The notes below the pieces were generated by a model. The model was not told where the DNA came from. It saw only the letters and a list, made by a program, of their open reading frames with translations, and made no database searches. The translations under genes were made by a program, and so were the position numbers. DNA of 64,000 bases from Archegozetes longisetosus (Eukaryota > Arthropoda > Arachnida > Sarcoptiformes > Trhypochthoniidae): the NCBI GenBank assembly GCA_018873245.2, contig JAEMBT020000007.1, forward strand, positions 4,085,129 to 4,149,128. The letters are read 5' to 3'. Below are positions 50,739 through 63,100 of this stretch, piece after piece (position 1 is the stretch's first letter; each line of letters begins with the position of its first letter).

Positions 50739-50888
50739 TTCCATGCAAAAACTACTTTTCTCAGCTTATTTATAGGTCTAAAATTTTAATTTAAAAACTA
50801 TCTTACTCTTTAATTGAAAAGTTTGCTAAATTTTAAACTAATAAATAGACTGAGAAAAGTTGTTTTGAATTGAAAGCGGATATGAAGC
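50729..50888. repeat. Fold-back unit sharing a terminus with the preceding element
   Basis: catatccgcc with downstream aactacttttctcag pairs with ctgagaaaagttgtttt and gcggatatg. It uses the right end of the 50516-50738 element as its own left end, so GGATATGAA occurs three times in alternating orientation. Confidence 0.45.
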
Positions 50889-51755
50889 CTTTATTTCAGA
50901 TAAGCAAAGGATCATTTCTATTTAGTATATACTCTTTTAGTTTTTGAAGCAAAAGTAAGAAATACCAGAATGTTCGCGATATACTAATGAATAAAGAATA
51001 AATTGCGTTATATAATAGTAGAAACTGTATCAAAATTAAATAAAAGTCAATCTAATCAGTATTAAGAAATTTGATTTGAAATATATCTTTTACTTTCTAC
51101 ACACAAGAATATTTCTTAAGAGATGCTTTCAATGTTCTCAATAATTGTTTTAAAAACTTGATTTAACCTGAAACTAAGAATATGACTTTCATAAAATATT
51201 AGATCACCCCATAAGTTTCTGGATGCGTGCGATCTGTCAGAGCTTATAAGGTCTTATGCAAATATTTTTGTTAATATTTCGCATTAATTTTTGCGAAAAC
51301 AGAATAGAAAATAATGAACAGCTTATTTTTAGTAATAATCTTTGACTACCCAAACATCATTTGTATTGCTTAGCGAAATTTAACGAAGAGTATAAACCAA
51401 TCATAACTTGGGTCCAAAACTGAAGTAGCCTGGACCTCGAGATGTTGGAAAGTTGATATGAGCGATGCATTGAATCTGGGGGAATATATTTAAAATATAT
51501 AAAGTTTCAATTAAATATCTTTAGTAGTTTTTGAGTATCCAGAAATTTATGAAATGATCTGATCTGATATATTGAAATTATTGGACTTAATCGAGCGGGT
51601 AGTTCAATTGAGACAATTTCTAGTCACATAATATGACAAAGTATGTGTATCGATCAATATGGCTGTGTAAAAATTGGTATGTTGCAGCTATGATGAGCGT
51701 AACATTTTTATCACCTGAACAAGCTATAATTTAAATTAAATAATTATTCGATTTC

Positions 51756-52130
51756 GGTAGACCTGTAGTTTAAGGGGCCCAACAAAACATCAAGCCATAT
51801 ATATATTCTAAACCTACTCGAAGGAGGAAGTAATACTAGGGGGGTCGCGGGTCCGCAGTGATCCGAAAATTTTCTAGTATGTTGAGCTGAGCATTTTGAT
51901 ACCTCGCTTGACCACTTGATCAATTATCACAAGTAGTTCTCGATATACCCATCTTTACTTGGTTTAGTACCTCGTAATGGGTAAACCAGGTTTTACCCAT
52001 TTTCGAGGGGGTTAGGTCTGGGTGGCCACTGCGGACCCGCGACCCCCTAGTGTTACCTCCCCCTTCGAATAGGTTTATAATATATATATGGTTTGATGTT
52101 TTGTTGGGCCCCTTAAACTACAGGCTTACC
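51756..52130. mobile_element. 375-bp non-autonomous element with perfect 8-bp target duplication
   Basis: Terminal repeats start GGTAGACCTGTAGTTTAAGG on the left and GGTAAGCCTGTAGTTTAAGG on the inverted right side, extending ~110 bp inward to the gtccgcagt region. TCGATTTC flanks both sides (51748-51755, 52131-52138). An 8-bp duplication fits hAT-like elements, though P or Merlin types also make 8 bp. The centre (51880-52010) resembles the fold-back element at 17650-18016. Confidence 0.75.
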
Positions 52131-52730
52131 TCGATTTCAGTAATTATTTCCTGATATTTAATACTTTTATTATTAACTTTGAATTAGTTTTCTAGTTAAA
52201 TAATCGGTGAATAATCAGAAGTGTTCGGTCTATAAAAGTTAGTTTATGACTCAAAGTATGTTTTGTTTTAAAATTTTCAACATATAGTTTAAGGCTTTTT
52301 GATAAAACGCTTCGTTTCTCAATTTTCAAATTGCCTGGTGGTCCACTATTCGATGACACCTCATATAGATATAAACAATTCGATTTTAGTGTTTAAAGTT
52401 TTGAATAATAACTCGCGAGCAGACACGGCAATTTTTTTAAGAAAATGCATATAATTGTAATTGTTTAATTAGTTAATAAATAGCATTACAAAAATAAAAT
52501 TTGCATGATGATTGCTGACAATATGAGCGAATGTTTGAAATCTATTTTTAATGCCAAAGCAGCTTTTTCTCGGCTTATTAATAAATAACTTATACTTAGG
52601 CTATTTTTATCAGAGACTTTAAACGATAGATATAAATTAAATTGAGATTAGGGAGAAAGAATTTGAAGGAAAGATTTAACTTTTATTCAAACAGACTTCT
52701 ACAAAAAAATAGTTCTGTTAATTGAAAAGA

Positions 52731-52752
52731 CTCTCTCTCTCTCTCTCTCTCT
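52731..52752. repeat. (CT)11 microsatellite
   Basis: Eleven uninterrupted CT units followed by a C-rich tract (ccccacccactcattcactc). Confidence 0.95.
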
Positions 52753-53088
52753 CCCCACCCACTCATTCACTCACCCCTAAAATATAGAGTGTATAAGATT
52801 TGCTTTCACTTTATTTAAGTAAATCATTCGTAAAGCGATAACAAATACAGAGCTAGAAAGTAGAAAAATTCATTCTTTACTTCTAACAAAAGATTCTATT
52901 CATTCTGTAGAAAATACTTCTTTAATGACACAAAAATAGTAACTTTCTCTAAATTTAAACTAAAGTTTTGAGCTTTGAGATCATTAATGAACTTCAGGTT
53001 CACAAAGTAGTCTGTGTTTAAGTGAAATAATTTGAATAAATGCTAAACTTTCAATCAATCACAGCAGCAAGATGTCTCTGGTTCTAAT

Positions 53089-53309
53089 GCATATAAAACT
53101 TAATAATTGTTGATAGAAATTAGAAGCAACACATTGTGAAAGTACGTTTTCTTTTAGACCATAATATCTTCAGATATTAACAAATTCATAAAATACTCGA
53201 TGTGGTAATCAAATCAAATTGAGCAAGTAGTTGATGCACATGAGAGAAGTTGACATTGAAAAGGTCATTTGTCTTGTTACTATCGAGTATTATTAAGTTG
53301 TCAAGTGTA
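53089..53309. mobile_element. Small inverted-repeat element, family A copy 3
   Basis: Left end cataaaacttaataattgtt-like with gatagaaattagaagcaac; right end attaagttgtcaagtgta after cttgttactatcgag. More degraded than copies 2 and 4. Confidence 0.45.
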
Positions 53310-56300
53310 ATTAAGTTGGAAATGTGAATTGAATACGCAACACTAGGATTTAGCCTAAAGTTTATTACAGTTATCCAAATGCGAATGATATCTCGGAACT
53401 AATATTGACTCAAATCTTTGTAACAAAAATAATTAGATGATTTGAATATTCAAATTTATTTCCCAGGTTAGGCTAAATATTATTCATTTCTGTTGAGCGA
53501 ATTCAGGATGCTTTCATTTTATTTCTTATTAATTTTGACTGAAATTTGGAGATTTCTCAAGTAATGGAAAGACTAACTTCGAAAAGAATATTAAGTCGAA
53601 TAAGCAAAAATTGTAACCTAATCCTAAAGTAATGCATTTCATGAATACTTTTGTAAAAATAAAATTCAATATAAATCTATATAAATCAGAAATTTAATCC
53701 ATTATTTTGGTTATATTTAATACTATGCCAAGTCATCAGCTTGTCTTCAGGTATTTATTAAAAATGCTTAAATCAATGTTCAGCTTTTGATCATGAAATC
53801 CACTAGAAAGCTTCTACAGAGAGATTATAAACTTATACATCAATGAGTGAGTCCGTGGCATCGGATTGGAGGATTATAAACATCAAATGCATACAATCAC
53901 GAGGGGATATCAAGGTTTGATGTGACACATTCATACCATTCCTTATCTTCAAAAACATGTCTCAAACTGCCCCTATCAGGTATGTAAGAAGTCAAATTGT
54001 ATGGAAATAATGCTTCTCACTACCGTAAGCTTTATCTCATAGGAGTAAAACACTTTGAATACCTGACTGCGGATAAGTTTGAACAACAAATTATAGGTAG
54101 ATATACGCAACATGAGACACTGTTTTGATGCTTAACAAGAAGGGAATCAATACATGATCTACACTTGTCCTTCGCCATTGAGAGCCTCCAAAAGCACTAA
54201 TGCATTGAAACAGGTAATGCATAGTTGAAGTTTATTTCATGACTAAATTTTAAAATTGATTAACCTTTAATTATAAAAAGTGAAGCATAGACTTGACGTC
54301 AAACTTCTAAAACATTTAATTTAGGTGTTAGTAAGCAACTGGTATCTATTTATCAGGAAATTAAAATAAAATTTGAATTTAATACTTTGATATTCTGTGT
54401 AATCAACAAGTACTCATCGATTTGTAACTTTCTAAACTCTATATATATTCGAAAATGGTCTTTAAATTGTAATTTAATTGTCAACTCCTACTCAAATCTT
54501 GAAAGTTGATGAAATTGTTTTTTTAATACATTCAGCCTACTCAATTTTTCTTTGTGTTGCCTAATTAAATGTAGAGTTAGAAAATAGGCTTTCTTTCCCA
54601 TAGTTAGAATGCAGAGACTTGTAATTTTGAGAAGTCACTCTAGTTATACAACACATCTCAATTAATTTAATAATAAATTTATTTAAATTAAATTTTATCA
54701 AATTATTAATGTCAGAAAATATTCAAATCACGAAATTACTTCTTCGAAAATAAGTCTGAATATATTTTGACTTAAAATATGTACGAAGTATATCTATAAC
54801 GGGATCAACCAGTATGTCTATATAAGAAAAATCTATTCTTCAGTTCTGAATTTAAACAGTCTATGAACAATTTGCTCTTAATAAGATGCTCAATGATGCA
54901 CACGTTCGAGCGTCGAGAGTTTACCGAGTGTCAAGTCAGCAAAGTTCATCAATTGAAAGGCTTTTTTTAACACTAAATTTGTTAGTTTTATTTGAGTTGT
55001 TATTTTGTCTGTTTACACATTTGATAAACAAGATGCTCACTCATCGAATACTACTCGAACACATACTTTAGATTATATTTTTCTAGATTGTTCCAACATA
55101 AACTACATCTAAACTCTTTAGAATAGAATATATCACATTTTTTGTAAAAATTAACATGTTTTAAAAAATATTTACGCCACATATTCCTAACATAAAAATT
55201 GTGTATTAAGATCCGACGCTCTACTCTCGCAATCGAGGGCCAAACACTCGAGCGTTGAGCACCACCGACTCTTATGTATTGATCTTTAATTAAATTAGGA
55301 AACTTGGTTAACGCTAGAAAAACGTTTACGTTAGCCTAGCATCAAACTTTAACGCAAAAAGTCTAAATTAATGAACGTTTGTTGTATTTTTGAAATGCAT
55401 GCTTTCATTAAATTAATGAGTATTTGATTAGCGCATGATTTAGCTTGAAGTTTCATGGTGTGATAAGAAAAATTCGATTTTCGAACGAAAAAACAAGATA
55501 CTCTAATGTTGAGACAGTAATCCAAGAGACAACAATGCTCTCAAATAGGGGTATAATTCGGATACAATACTTGGCACAAAAATATTGTATAACAATAAGC
55601 CACTATTTATCTAAGTTATGAATGGAAGTTAACTACTTCTGATAATTTGTTAATTTTAATTAAAAAACATGCTTAACTGAATCTTTAACTATTGTAATCG
55701 TAAGCCTAAAAGTTCAGATTCAATATCAAACAATGCTGTCCCATCAAAACAACGAAAGTCATTTGGCCGAAAAATTTATTATTGAGAATAGCGATGCTAT
55801 GTAATAAAAATGCTAATATTTGGTTATTATGGAGTTTAACGTATAAAAGTGCAAATTGAAAGATTTCTCGCATTCATAAATACTAATACCAAACTTTCCC
55901 ACATGTGTTTAGAATACTGATATTATTGTTTAAGTATCACATGCGAGTCAGTATCTAAAAATTCAATATACACTTTTTAAATAAGAATGAACTAGCCTTA
56001 GTGAGTATTTAATTAAATAACAATAATAGATTTGAATTAACTAGACTTCCATTTTTTTAAAACGTTTCGGACTTACAATTGTAAAATGATAAAAACCACA
56101 TGTAACATTATCTTCGATAACTGGTTTATCACCTAAATCAAATTTTCTTAAGTAAATTTGACCTACTTTGAAACTCGTCCTAAAATTTAAGTTTTGAATT
56201 GGCCGAAATCGCTTTCGCTCAAGTGAATATAGTTGTTCCAGCAGATAATCCAAACAACGTAATTTCGAATTATCGATCAGATTTCATAAAGAGCTTAGAG

Positions 56301-56965
56301 CTTAAATTAATGTAATAATTCATAGTAAGTCTTATGAATGAGAGATTATGGATCTACTTTAATACGATCAATCATTGAAATTCTGATAAAGTTCAGTCAT
56401 TTTTGAAACAGTTCATGTCTATCAGTTTTGTGAAGTATGCACTTCAAAAAATTGTACTTTCATTTTATTAACCACTTAACTGCTTTAAAAGAAAAAGTTT
56501 ATTAGTAATAAGTTATTACTTTGAGTTCACTTTATTTTTTTATTATTATTTTCTAATATTTATCACAATAACGGCCTAAGGGATAAAATAATATTTGTTT
56601 GAATGCCTTGATCTCTTAGATTTGACCTTAAGTTCATAATTTATTATTTTAGTGTTTATGCTAAAGTTTAATAGTTTCAGTTCAGCCTACGATCAATGGG
56701 TTTATATTGGTTTCTATCAAGTGACTCAACACATTCTTTGAAGGCTTTCACATAATATTTTTGAAGTGAATTACTTCAAGAAGACTGATAAATATAGACC
56801 ATACAAAGAAGTTAATCAAAGTTCGATATGTTATTCAAAGTGTTAAATGAAAATCAAGCTCAGTTTGAATTTAAACTATGATAATATCATGAGAAATCAA
56901 GTTTGAAGGTGGTCGGAATAAAAATTTTTCATTTTCAACAATGCTGTACAGTTAATGAAAAACAC

Positions 56966-57209
56966 TGGCGAAGCCATAAGGACTGAGGTGTACAGGCGCT
57001 CCAATTTAAATTTGACAATTAAATCTGCCAATTTGAAATTAAAAGTTGTTCATTTTCAAACATGAAATTTTGTTAATTCGATGTAATTGCAATAAAATGA
57101 AGTAAAAACATATTACATAATAGGTTTTAATCGGAAAAGTATATATTTTATGAAAAACAATGTAGTCTGTGCACCCCATTGGAAATTTCTAACTTCGTCA
57201 CTGGTGAAA
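56966..57209. mobile_element. ~245-bp element with CAGTGNCGAAGCC-type ends
   Basis: The left end reads CACTGGCGAAGCCATAAGG. The right end, inverted, reads CAGTGACGAAGTTAGAAATT, followed inward by ggggtgcac. Typical of short non-autonomous cut-and-paste elements; the superfamily is not certain. Confidence 0.5.
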
Positions 57210-58927
57210 AAGCATTTCTTTATTGAAGTTATCAATCAACGGAACCACTATTTCATCTGAAAGTTACTAAAGTTTTGTTGAAATTTTAGTTTTTTTTATG
57301 AACTACTCATTATCATAACATGACTTGAGTATTAAGTGAATTCTTTATTCTGTATTTCAATGATGTGGTAATTGTTTGGGTCATAATTGAAGTTATCAAA
57401 AAGTTTTATATTGAAGAGCATAAAAGACTCAAGAAGTGAGTGATTGTTTGCTTAACAGATACGACATAATTTTTCAACTGAAGGAATTTGATGCGAAAAT
57501 ACTTGGAGTTTGCATTAGTTGAAATAAAGTAAAGATAGAAATAGTCAAACGTTGTATAGTTTGAATACTGGAGGCCATAAAAGTCGACAAATAAGCACAA
57601 AGAAGTATTAAGCGATTTATGTGATAAATAAATAATAAAACACCAAATTTTTTTCATCAAAGGAAAAGCCATACACTCATACTATAAAAAAATAAAAATA
57701 AAAGTAATCATTTTTCCTGTAATAATCTTTTCTCATATTTTTTTATTTTAGTCAAGATAAAAGCCTTGAGTAAGACGTTAGAAAATGCCACAAAAAGATA
57801 ACTGCAACATGTCTAGTAGAAAGTAAGTTCATTGTATCTTCTCCAATCATTTAACAATACATTTGTAAGACTTTTAGCTAAGTTCTCGTTTAACCATTGG
57901 TAAGATTTATTATGTTTCTGGAATTAATTATTTGACGTTACCTTCCTTTAGACTATGAAAAAGTTGCCCCTAATTTATGTTCAAATAGTGGATAAAACTT
58001 TCAACTTTGAAAGATCTATCAATCAATCAGATTATAAGAAAAGATTTATTATACCATTTCAAATTTTGCACATATTCTCTTCTATTGTTTGTAATGAATT
58101 TTAATTAAGAAAATCAATTAAATTTCAATCTGGAGAAGCATTGTTTATACAAGATTCCTAGTTCAAAATTAATTAAATTGCATAAAAGAGTGAGTATTGT
58201 TAGACAAAATTCAAACTTATTTCTTAAAACCATTGCAAGTAATGAGAGCATGACTGATGCTTTTGTTTAGAAACCTATGAACAACAATTCAAATTAATTT
58301 CATCTCTCATCCTTTGCAAAAAAAACTTCGTCAAAGTCTAGAATCAAGAGAAATAGTTTCCAGTTTATTAAGAATATATTGCGTTTCACTCCTAAAGAAT
58401 TGAAAAATTGTTCCTTGCTTTTGTTGAATATAGAATTGAATATGAATTGAAGCTTTCGCAATCATTTTTTAATTTTAGAAACTAAATTTAAAATAAGAAG
58501 CTTTCGTTTCTGATTACATCAATAGCGAGATAGTGTTTGTTGTGTTATTTGACAGAATTAAGCAAATATCAGAATAATATTTGTATTTTACTAACTAAAC
58601 TTGCATTACTTAAGCATAACTTAATTGACTATTTTACATTCTAATGATTACAAAAGAATAGTTTCAGTCATTGATTCGTATAATCCGAGTCTTCTATAAA
58701 TATTTTCTCAAACAAATCCCTTCATAAATCACTTTTAATCCTTCTGTTATTCCAACTGAATTGCAGTGGAATTCGTTTGTTTTGGTCAACTTACTTGTAA
58801 ATCGATATCAATCTAAGTACAACTCGTCCACTATTTTTTCGGAAAAGTAAAATTCTAAATTCCGTTTATCTAAGAATAATTTGAAATTAGTTCAATTTTA
58901 GTGAACAATAACAGTTTAATTTAAAGT

Positions 58928-59157
58928 GTACACTTAAAACTTGATAGTTGTTGATAGCAACCAGAAGCAATCCATTAAGATGGCATACTGAGTAGGATAT
59001 ATTGTAGATATTTACACACTTATATAGTATTTGATATAGCAATCAAAGAAAATCGCAAATTGAATTCGGCAACAAACCGATGCGACCTTCAGGTAGGTTG
59101 ATACAGCAATGATCTTTACTTGTTGCTATCAACGATTAGTAAGTTCTTGAGGGTAAC
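58928..59157. mobile_element. Small inverted-repeat element, family A copy 4
   Basis: Left end GTACACTTAAAACTTG with gttgttgatagcaac; right end gttgctatcaacgattagtaa and gttcttgagggtaac. The inner inverted word GTTGATAGCAAC is perfect here. Confidence 0.6.
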
Positions 59158-59380
59158 ACCGATCACTACGGAATATATAGATAGAAAAGATTCATAAATC
59201 TATATCTTCGATGATTATATTTGTTGAGATGATATAAACCATTAATTTTTTGCGATGTCTCAGCATGTCAATTAGTTTGTAAGTTTGACAAATAGATTCT
59301 CTATCAGACGTTTGGTTTTCTTTAATTGAATCGCTAGCAAATTAGAGTCTCATTACAGTATGCATTTCCAATAAAAATAA

Positions 59381-60120
59381 TACATTTAGAGCAATATCTC
59401 GATATAGCAAAGTTCGTTATGAGAATCAATTTCTATTATCCCCACGAACCATATTGACTTGATTCTAAGAAAGTGTCGATATAACTGACTTCGTTACAAG
59501 AGGTACCCGCTATAGCGAAGCTAAGATCAACCTAAATTATTGGAGAAAGATCAAGATTGTTCATAAATCACAATTAGGTAGAACCCTGTTTCATTCATTC
59601 TCATATATTGCATTTTTTCAATATTGACCTCATTTGTAAGTCAGTTTAAAATTGTGTAACCTCAACTATCAATAACGTTGACACTGAACAAACTCGATAT
59701 ACGAGAGTGTGCCAAATTAAGTTCTATTTAATTGTGATTTATGCGCGATATCTGTCTTTTTCAAATAATTAATGCTCATTTAGATTCGTGTTTGTAACGA
59801 AGTAGTCCCGACACTAGATTTATGCACCTCATTATAACGAAGTTGGCGCTAACACTAACAAAAGTAAATTTGTGGGCAAATATTCAGTGCAACACTATTT
59901 AGATTTAAATGCAATTATGAAAAATTGCAAATGATAGATTAAAATTACAGGTTGTAATTGACATGCCTAGAAAAATATAGAGTTTGATACAGTATTATCC
60001 ATTTAATAACATTCATTTCCAAAAATTATATTTAATGATAAGTCTCGATATAACTGAGTCTCGTTACAACAAAGCAAATTCTCCGGTTTCTTCAACTCAG
60101 TTATACCGAGTTTTTACTGT
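59381..60120. mobile_element. Degenerate Tc1/mariner (pogo-like) remnant
   Basis: The right end, inverted, reads TACAGTAAAAACTCGGTATAACTGAG, seen as two overlapping words. Internal gtctcgatataactgagtct and cgttacaacaaagc words recur in degraded form at 59395-59420, 59475-59520 and 59690-59850. This resembles pogo/Tigger termini (CAGTANAACTCGNTATAAC) with a TA target. No transposase frame. Confidence 0.35.
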
Positions 60121-63100
60121 ATTTCAGAAAATTTTTAAGATTTACATAAAGCTAAGATACGATATTCTTCAACTGCTATTCAAATATTAATGTTTAGCCA
60201 ATGAAAATTAATAAGTTTTGCTTTTTCGAAACTACATGAAATTTGAGATCATTGTTGGTGACAGTTCAATTAAATTATAATCTTCAGTGAGTATATCATA
60301 AAGACTTAATACTCTTGATTTTGATTAATGACTGTCAAATAGTATTTTAATAAAATTTAATAAACTTACTCAAAGTTTGCTGTGATTAGGTCTATATAAT
60401 GAAAGTTCAATAGGTTGGACCAATAAAATATTCAATTCAAAAGTATACAATAGAGTACTTGCTGTCGAATTTGTATGAATTATCTTTAAAAGTAAAAAAA
60501 TATGTTATTTCTATTTACTATTGATTTGTTTGTTATGTACGATTAATACATATAGTAACTGATAAAACAGAGCCTCATATAATTCTAGGCATGTATTCAT
60601 GTTTCTCTCAATAAGACAACAAACAGATACAAAAATTAATTATTTCTTATATATCGTATGATTTATAGCAAATATTTGCGTTTCATCAGATCTGGTCTTT
60701 CGTGAAATGTTGCGGACACGATATGAGACAACGCAAAAATCGATTTCTTTGTTCATGATTTCGGTTGAGATGAGCTTTTAGACACCATTTATTATCACTA
60801 AACCTCTTGTCGTTGGTTAAGAAGTTGATAACTTATCACAATTATTGGAGAATTATGTTTTCCAAAAAATATTTTAGCTAAACTAAAATAATTTCAAAAG
60901 AAATAAGAACTGATTTCAAAGTTTTGAGAGTAGTTTTTGCCTGTTAAACCAAATCTTCAGCTATAGATAGGGTTGATAATATTTGAGAAATTTTCAATAT
61001 GCTTTAAAATGCTTTAAAATTGTCTTAAAGATTTTAATGGTATTCAATTTTTTGAATCTTCATAGCATAAGTTGCATTTTGTTTCGAGTAAAGAGCCGAA
61101 AATTTATTTTTGACTTTTTTTTAAGTTGAAAAAGTGTGTAAATGCTCTTTTATCGAAAATTTGAACAGAAATAATTCAAATTAGTGTCTGGTTAGAGGGT
61201 CCAAAGAGATCAGTTTATAAAATAATTTAATAAGCATCTTTTTGTAGAATCTGAGAAGTTTATACTAATTTTTAAAAAAATTAACATAATTTTTATTAAT
61301 TTATGTTCAATATGTGTGTGGGACGATATAAAACAGTTTTAAAGCATTTTTTAAAACAATGTTTTATAACAACCCTAGCTATAGGTAAGATTTCTATCTT
61401 CAGGTACAATCTAGCCCATTTATAGTGAACGCTTTTGGCTATACTGGCCAGGTCACTATATTCACCAGGAAGACTACATTATTTGTACTTCACTGAATTC
61501 GGGGCAGACTGCATGCGAAATTTGTTTTAAAGACATTTCTAATAATTTTGAACAGCCTAAAATTGATTTTTAATCTAAAGGGAATATTAAAACTTGAGAG
61601 TGTTCAGCACTAGATCTTGAAAAATGTCCAAAGTTCGTTGAGTTGTGACTAAGTTTATTTTAATAACGTCAGAATTATGTTACGAGTCATTGGAGGTATG
61701 ATTTGAATGTAAGAAAAGATAGCCAGCAAATTATACGCAATAGTTGTGTTGAATATAATTTCCTCAGAATAAATCAAATTCGGTTCAAAAATTTATATTA
61801 AAAATTTGATTTATCCTCTTCTGAATTATCGAAGCCTTCCATCAATTTCATGCATTGATGACTTGTTTCCTTCCGTCAACTTTTCTGCTCTTCAACAATA
61901 CAAATGAATGACTAGGAATCGGAAAACTTTATTGATTTCGTTAAAAGTTTTGAACTTTTATTATTGAATTTATTCCAATAAAGTTTTCTCACAGGGTTTG
62001 CACAACTATTTTATATAATCATATTTTATTATAGAATATTATTCTGAAGAGACTTTTTGGATGTAAACAAAATTTCGGAAAATATTGTTTATCTAAAGCA
62101 AGCTGTATTCAAATTCCATAAATTAATTATAAACTTTAAAACAATTTTCTACGATTCTGCTTATGCTTCAACTTATGATTTTCAGAAATCTGATTCTATT
62201 TATGCCTTTTCAGGTTTTCATCTGACAAAAAACTTTTCAAACTTTAATCGAAAAACCATCGTCTTGAAAAATTTGATTTAAAGTGAAGATTCTAAGTAAA
62301 TATCCTTATCTAAACTTTGAAATTATTTCAAAATCCAAAACTACAAAACCATAATGTAGTGGAGACTATCTCATGGTAAGAATTATTGGAGGATCGCATC
62401 ATCAACGGGATTATGGAAGAAGTCCAAACAGATGGACACAAAGCTTCGATCACAATGAGATCCCACGCACTTCTCTGACAAAATACCGTGGCAAGAATAT
62501 CTCCTACAAAAATATGGCTTCAATTGTGTATATATTTGTGAAGATTCATTGTTGAATTGTTACATAGTTGATTTAGTTATCACTCCCCTTATTAATCAAT
62601 CTTTAGAAATCTCCACAAGGCTATTAAAATTTTGATTTGGAGAAAATGCATTGAGAGCTATTACTGCAGAGAAGATGGAATCTAATTCTGATATTATTCG
62701 AGACCATCTAAACTAACCTAACTGAATCTAATCTAACTCAATTCAATATAAGTTAAACCAAATTGACGTAAGCTACTAATATGTTTAAAATGATGTTTTA
62801 TATTTGAATATGAATTATTAAAATTAGGCGGTATTCATATTAGCATTATTATTGAGGCTGTATTTTTGCGATGATATTATTTCTACGATACTTTGACACG
62901 TTACCATTCCACACATAACTCAATCTAAACGTGGTATCTCTTATATGATGCGCCGGTTGTGTGAGAATAAAAATAAATTCTGGTCTTATATATCAGAAAA
63001 AGTATAGTTTGAAAGAGAAAGACATGAATGCAAAGGACTTGTAGTGCAATTTCTTAAAGCGAAGCATCAATCAGTAAAATCTTATTATAGTATTTCACAG

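Noticed and set aside
56041..56253. 70-codon minus-strand frame with fairly protein-like composition (DKPVIEDNVTCGFYHFTI)
   Set aside because: No recognisable family, no neighbouring exon and no clear splice sites; too weak to annotate as a gene.
61415..61475. tatagtgaacgc / tatactggccaggtcactata as an inverted-repeat element
   Set aside because: The pairing is short and imperfect, with no second terminus found; not enough to call an element.
62373..62555. 60-codon plus-strand frame in a slightly GC-richer patch (IIGGSHHQRDYGRSPN)
   Set aside because: Neither strand gives a known domain, and no connected exons were found; possibly an old transposon fragment.
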